A DNA stretch of 10,314 nt. Origin: an uncultured Bacteroidota bacterium. GTDB taxonomy: Bacteria; Bacteroidota; Bacteroidia; Chitinophagales; Chitinophagaceae. Shown here in pieces: positions 6,621 to 10,314 of this stretch. The stretch spans positions 1 through 10,314 of the forward strand of contig CAIYVS010000529.1 of NCBI GenBank assembly GCA_903929655.1. The letters run 5' to 3'. Position 1 is the stretch's first letter. Every line of letters starts with the position of its first letter. Below the pieces are notes generated by a model that ran no database searches, was not told the DNA's origin, and saw only the letters and a program-made list of their open reading frames with translations. The translations under genes were made by a program, and so were the position numbers.

Positions 6621-8741
6621 ATGAAAGGTACGTTTACAATAGCACTGGTTGGCAACCCCAACAGCGGGAAAAGCTCTTTGTTTAATGCCCTTACGGGCTT
6701 AAACCAAAAGGTAGGTAATTTCCCGGGGGTAACCGTTGATAAAAAGACGGGTGTTTCCAGGCTTAGTGAAACGCTGAATGCACATATTATAGACTTGCCT
6801 GGTACCTATAGTCTGTATCCTAAAAGTGCAGATGAACAGGTGACCTACGAAGTATTGCTGAACCAGAAGAACGCTGACAGACCCGACCTGATCGTTGTAA
6901 TTGCCGACGCATCTAACCTGAAACGCAACTTACTGTTCTGTTCCCAGATCATAGATTTGAAAATACCCGTTGTTATTGCCCTCACCATGATGGACATTGC
7001 GCGGCAAAAAGGTATTACTATTGATACCAACGGGCTGCAAAGAATGATGGGTGTGCCGGTAATATCAATCAATCCCCGCCGCAATAAAGGTATCATACAA
7101 TTAAAAAAAGCCATTACTGATATTGAAAGCAGCCCGAAGGCAATACCTGCAACTGATTTTATAGATGTTGAAGAGCTGACCGGTAAATGGATAAATGATA
7201 TCAGGGAACTGTGCGGATTAGAAAGCAATTACGGGGCGCTGCATGTTGCCTGCAATTACAATGAATTACGCCATCTGAATGCTGCGCAGCGCATACAGAT
7301 AGCATCTATACTGGGTGAAGCGAAATTTCAAAAGTCAAAAATACAGGCCGCCGAGATCATGGAACGTTACCAGCGGATCAAGCAGATCATGCAACAAACA
7401 GTTGTGGAAACAAGCCCGCTGAAACGTACCGTGATAAGCGACCGCATTGACAAAATATTGCTGCATCCTGTGTATGGCAATCTTATTTTACTGCTCGTTC
7501 TGTTTGTTTTATTCCAAAGCATTTTTTCGCTGGCAAAGTTCCCTATGGACTGGATAGAGCAGGGCTTTAGTTGGGTGGGCATGTCACTCAATGCGATTTT
7601 GCCGGATAATTTTATAAAAGACCTTATTGTAAACGGCTTGCTGTCAGGCATCAGTGGCGTAGCTGTCTTTATACCGCAGATCATGATATTGTTTGGTTTG
7701 ATAACGATACTGGAAGACAGTGGCTATATGGCGCGCATCAGTTTTCTTACAGACCGCTTAATGCGCAGCGTGGGCCTGAACGGGCGTTCTGTTATGCCGC
7801 TTATCAGTGGTATGGCTTGTGCTGTGCCAGCTATTATGGCTGCGCGAACCATACAAAACCGCAAGGAGCGGTTGATCACAATCATGGTTACTCCTTTAAT
7901 GAGTTGTTCTGCACGCCTCCCTGTTTATACCATACTCATTGCCCTTGTCATTCCGCAACAACGCTACCTGGGCTTCATCAATCTGCAGGGTCTTGTACTG
8001 ATGGGTTTATATCTCTTAGGTTTCTTTATGGCCCTCATAGTATCTAAGGTGATGAATTTTGTTATTAAAACAAAAGAACGTGCTTTCTTCCTGATGGAAT
8101 TACCTGTTTACCGTCCTCCCCGCTGGAAGAATGTTGGCATTACCATGATAGAAAAGGCCAAAATATTTATTACAGATGCGGGTAAGATCATTATTATCAT
8201 ATCCCTCATATTATGGGCATTGGCCAGTTTCGGCCCACCTGCTGCCATGCAGGAGGTAGAAACAAAATATACGGAACTCATACGGCAACATCCCGAACAA
8301 AAAAAGGAACTGGACAAAGCACACGGCACGGAAAAACTGGAACATTCTTTTGCAGGCATCATGGGGCATGCTTTCGAGCCCGTTATCCGTCCACTGGGTT
8401 ATGACTGGAAGATAGGTATAGCGCTTATTACATCTTTTGCTGCCCGCGAAGCTTTTGTAGGTACTATGGCCACCCTATACAGCGTGGGCGATGATGATGC
8501 AGGAAGAACTACCCTGCATGATAAAATGCGCAATGCCCGCCGCAATGACGGCTCGCCTGTTTATACTTTGGCCTGTGGTTTGTCCTTGCTTATTTTTTAT
8601 GTTTTTGCTATGCAGTGTATGAGCACGCTTGCCATTGTGAAGCGCGAAACAAAAAGCTGGAAGTACCCCCTCGTCCAATTCCTGTACATGTTCTGTATCG
8701 CTTACGTCAGTTCGTTTATCGTTTACCAGCTTGCGAAATAA
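6621..8741 (+). CDS. feoB: Ferrous iron transport protein B (FeoB)
   Basis: An inner-membrane Fe(II) importer with an N-terminal G-protein domain, 706 residues, full length. ATG at 6621 is chosen over a TTG directly before it; this gives MKGTFTIALVGNPNSGKSS. G1 is GNPNSGKS (11-18), the switch-I Thr is T38 in NFPGVTVD, and G3 is DLPG (58-61). G4 reads TMMD (122-125) where NxxD is normal, and the G5 region reads SINPR (149-153) instead of the usual SA(K/R). A helical guanine-dissociation-inhibitor-like region follows to about 270. From about 284 there are roughly eight membrane segments. The two gate motifs are intact: GMACAVPAIMAARTI with Cys400, and SCSARLPVY with Cys429. No FeoA-like SH3 domain is fused, and no feoA or feoC is adjacent. 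The dyad at the promoter suggests metal-responsive control, which is inference. Confidence 0.97.
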   Translation: MKGTFTIALVGNPNSGKSSLFNALTGLNQKVGNFPGVTVDKKTGVSRLSETLNAHIIDLPGTYSLYPKSADEQVTYEVLLNQKNADRPDLIVVIADASNLKRNLLFCSQIIDLKIPVVIALTMMDIARQKGITIDTNGLQRMMGVPVISINPRRNKGIIQLKKAITDIESSPKAIPATDFIDVEELTGKWINDIRELCGLESNYGALHVACNYNELRHLNAAQRIQIASILGEAKFQKSKIQAAEIMERYQRIKQIMQQTVVETSPLKRTVISDRIDKILLHPVYGNLILLLVLFVLFQSIFSLAKFPMDWIEQGFSWVGMSLNAILPDNFIKDLIVNGLLSGISGVAVFIPQIMILFGLITILEDSGYMARISFLTDRLMRSVGLNGRSVMPLISGMACAVPAIMAARTIQNRKERLITIMVTPLMSCSARLPVYTILIALVIPQQRYLGFINLQGLVLMGLYLLGFFMALIVSKVMNFVIKTKERAFFLMELPVYRPPRWKNVGITMIEKAKIFITDAGKIIIIISLILWALASFGPPAAMQEVETKYTELIRQHPEQKKELDKAHGTEKLEHSFAGIMGHAFEPVIRPLGYDWKIGIALITSFAAREAFVGTMATLYSVGDDDAGRTTLHDKMRNARRNDGSPVYTLACGLSLLIFYVFAMQCMSTLAIVKRETKSWKYPLVQFLYMFCIAYVSSFIVYQLAK

Positions 8742-8831
8742 GCGTTTCTCCTTTGTTTTAGCATACATTTTATATTAAGCACTTACTTATTATTATTTTT
8801 GATAAATCAAATAAAAAATGTTGAAATGATA

Positions 8832-8862
8832 ATTGTATAATCCTTAAGCTGTTGTATATTCG
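8832..8862 (+). promoter_or_regulatory. Candidate promoter for the two small lipoproteins
   Basis: ATTG (8832-8835), a 19-bp spacer, and TATATTCG (8855-8862) match the Bacteroidetes promoter pattern with one mismatch in each box. Transcription would start near 8869, leaving a leader of about 64 nt. An alternative is the exact -7 box TATTTTTG at 8794-8801, which lacks a clear -33 partner. Confidence 0.4.
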
Positions 8863-8932
8863 TTCTGGAGCTTTATGCTTTTCTTAAGACTTTTGGGTGC
8901 AATGTTTGAAATATCTATACTAAAACATTGTT

Positions 8933-9055
8933 ATGAAAAAGAATCTTTTGGTTTTAGGCATCTTGTTTTCACTGTTCATGAGTTCTTGTATAGTTGTTGG
9001 GAGGCCGGGGTATGGACACCACCAACACTGGCATCATCACAAGGATTGGCGTTAA
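8933..9055 (+). CDS. Tiny His-rich lipoprotein (40 residues)
   Basis: The frame runs from ATG at 8933 to TAA at 9053-9055. It encodes a signal peptide MKKNLLVLGILFSLFMSSC with a good lipobox (MSSC, Cys19), then a mature peptide of only 22 residues: CIVVGRPGYG followed by HHQHWHHHKDWR. Six His and two Trp in 12 residues suggest metal or haem binding, or a charge role at the membrane surface; this is inference only. The signal peptide and lipobox make it very likely a real gene despite its size. It lies 17 bp upstream of a second small lipoprotein with a similar leader and a shared PGYG motif just after the lipidated Cys, so the two probably form one transcript. Short His/Tyr-rich lipoproteins of this style are familiar in Bacteroidota, but I know of no assigned function. 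Confidence 0.75.
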   Translation: MKKNLLVLGILFSLFMSSCIVVGRPGYGHHQHWHHHKDWR

Positions 9056-9072
9056 CCCAAAATAAACTTTAA

Positions 9073-9309
9073 ATGAAAAACTTCTTATTGATTGCCCTGA
9101 GTGTTTTGTTTTTGTCCGTATCTCTAAGCTCCTGCTATGTAGACGGACCAGGTTATGGTTATGCAGCATATCATCCTGCACCCAGGTTTTATGGTGTGCG
9201 TGGTGGCCGACATTACCAAAATCCGGGGTGGAGCGGCCATCGTTCAGGTTGGGAAAAGTCCGGACATAATGGCGGCGGTGCTAAAACACGCAGAGGATAT
9301 CGCAGATAG
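9073..9309 (+). CDS. Small Gly/Tyr/Arg-rich lipoprotein (78 residues)
   Basis: The signal peptide MKNFLLIALSVLFLSVSLSSC ends in a standard lipobox (LSSC, Cys21). The mature 58 residues are low-complexity: YVDGPGYGYAAYHPAPRFYG, then Gly-, His-, Trp- and Arg-rich sequence ending in KTRRGYRR. There are no further cysteines. The composition is strongly basic and aromatic, and I recognise no domain. It follows the 40-residue lipoprotein by 17 bp and is followed by an intrinsic terminator, so the pair forms a short operon. The shared layout (Cys, V, G, PGYG, then a His/aromatic-rich tail) suggests the two arose by duplication or act together, which is inference. Confidence 0.8.
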   Translation: MKNFLLIALSVLFLSVSLSSCYVDGPGYGYAAYHPAPRFYGVRGGRHYQNPGWSGHRSGWEKSGHNGGGAKTRRGYRR

Positions 9310-9364
9310 TTTCTCAGTTGACAACTATATTCAAGTAGAATTTCTATAAAGTTCTATATTATTT

Positions 9365-9389
9365 AAGGCTACCTATAGGTGGCCTTTTT
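9365..9389 (+). terminator. Intrinsic terminator after the small lipoprotein pair
   Basis: AAGGCTACC (9365-9373) pairs with GGTGGCCTT (9378-9386) across a TATA loop: nine pairs including one T-G wobble. It runs into TTTTT (9385-9389). It lies 55 bp after the 78-codon gene and faces the same way, so it should end that transcript and insulate the next gene. Confidence 0.88.
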
Positions 9390-9517
9390 AGTGATTTAAA
9401 AAAATAAAGAACCTATTTAAAATTCCGGCAGAAGCAGCTTCATACTTGCAAAGCCGTAATCTAGAAGTAGCATGTTTTACCAAATAAAATGGTACTTTTA
9501 TTACATAAAACTATTTT

Positions 9518-10314
9518 ATGAAAAAAGCATTATTCCTATTGAGTGCTTTTGCTATTATTTCACTTCATAGCTATTCACAAACTGTTTATCTGGCCGATAC
9601 GGCTTTTACAACTGATGTGGGTTATGGCGGGGCACCTGCAAGTTGCATTGCACCGCATATGTTATACAATGGCTGGGATAATGACAGGTCGCAGTATCAA
9701 TGGGTGGCAGATGTGTTTACTGTTCCTGCTGATAGTATATGGGTGTTTGATACGGTCATTGTTTATGAAATAAAGTATAACACCACACCATCTTATACTT
9801 TCCTGAATTGCAATCTTCAAATATACGACGGCACTCCGGGGCTGGGTGGCTCGGTAATATGGGGCGATACAGTTACCAATCTTATAAGCAGTACAGGTTT
9901 TACCGGCATTTATAAAGTAGATACACAGACGATCGCTGGTGGCTTGATGAGTACAGAGAGGCCAATAATGTTTCTGAAACTTTATTTATCCCCTGCACCA
10001 CAATTGAGTGCGGGCACTTATTGGCTATCGTGGTCTGCAGCCGGCCCGGGAACAAACATTACATACTCCCCTGACAAAATCTTACCCGGAAGGGTCAATC
10101 TACCAGGACAAATGGCCAGAGGACAATATGGCGGCGCATGGGAATACTTAACAGACAGTGGCAACGATGTAGGTCTGAACATGATTATTAAATCAAGCGC
10201 GAATTTATCTGTTAAAAATATCTCTAATTCAGCCTTGCATATACTAAACCAAAACACTCCTAACCCTTTTAACGGAATCACCAGCATTTCTTTTTGCCTT
10301 AACAGCTACGGCTA
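9518..10314 (+). CDS. Secreted protein with type IX (Por) secretion sorting domain, C-terminus beyond window
   Basis: The frame opens with ATG at 9518 and stays open to the window edge (265 full codons). An N-terminal signal peptide MKKALFLLSAFAIISLHSYSQ has the Ser-Gln cleavage context common in Bacteroidota. The body (about 22-230) is rich in aromatic and Thr residues and predicted beta strands, with two Cys (43 and 98); I do not recognise its domain. From residue 243 it reads LNQNTPNPFNGITSISF, the start of the type A C-terminal sorting domain that directs cargo through the type IX system to the outer-membrane surface or medium. About 60 residues of that domain should follow outside the window. 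Translation was by hand, and no stop or frameshift was found. The gene has its own leader after a strong terminator. Function beyond export is unknown. Confidence 0.9.
   Translation, partial: MKKALFLLSAFAIISLHSYSQTVYLADTAFTTDVGYGGAPASCIAPHMLYNGWDNDRSQYQWVADVFTVPADSIWVFDTVIVYEIKYNTTPSYTFLNCNLQIYDGTPGLGGSVIWGDTVTNLISSTGFTGIYKVDTQTIAGGLMSTERPIMFLKLYLSPAPQLSAGTYWLSWSAAGPGTNITYSPDKILPGRVNLPGQMARGQYGGAWEYLTDSGNDVGLNMIIKSSANLSVKNISNSALHILNQNTPNPFNGITSISFCLNSYG

Noticed and set aside
8728..8760. Possible terminator right after feoB (GCTT...AAGC, then T-rich)
   Set aside because: The stem is only 4 bp and the T-run is interrupted; too weak to call.
8798..8811. TTTGAT-AA-ATCAAA palindrome resembling an FNR/CRP site
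   Set aside because: The half-sites TTGAT/ATCAA are separated by 2 bp, not the 4 bp of an FNR site, and the surrounding DNA is very AT-rich, so a chance dyad is likely.
9478..9494. TACCA-N7-TGGTA inverted repeat upstream of the type IX cargo gene
   Set aside because: A 5-bp arm in AT-rich DNA is expected by chance, and no convincing promoter boxes align with it.

Overview
The window looks like chromosomal DNA from a member of the Bacteroidota, probably a Chitinophagaceae-like lineage. The main signs are a gliding/Por (type IX) secretion sorting signal on a secreted protein, several short Bacteroidetes-style lipoproteins, AT-rich A-tract leaders without strong Shine-Dalgarno sequences, and promoter-like boxes resembling the Bacteroidetes -33/-7 pattern (TTTG / TAnnTTTG). 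The family assignment is inference. No insertion sequence, phage gene, tRNA, rRNA or CRISPR array is visible.

Layout. Positions 1-2837 (minus) hold carB, the large subunit of carbamoyl-phosphate synthetase, cut by the window edge close to its natural C-terminus. A 540-bp AT-rich gap (2838-3377) separates it from the divergent mreBCD cluster (3378-5830, plus), which encodes the rod-shape cytoskeleton MreB and its membrane partners MreC and MreD. Facing mreD is a secreted lipoprotein with one six-cysteine EGF-like module (5876-6400, minus). After a 220-bp divergent promoter region comes feoB (6621-8741, plus), a full-length ferrous iron transporter with no feoA beside it.

Downstream of feoB are two very small lipoproteins in tandem. 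The first has only 40 codons and carries a His-rich tail; the second has 78 codons and is Gly/Tyr/Arg-rich. They form their own unit ending in a strong intrinsic terminator (9365-9389). The last gene (9518 to the edge) is a secreted protein whose C-terminal type IX sorting domain begins just before the window ends.

Most of the window is core housekeeping (pyrimidine/arginine precursor synthesis, cell shape, iron import) with small envelope proteins in between. No complete novel multi-gene system is evident. The most unusual items are the tandem tiny lipoproteins, the non-canonical G4 and G5 motifs of FeoB, a 16-bp dyad on the feoB promoter, and a terminator-like hairpin in the carB leader.
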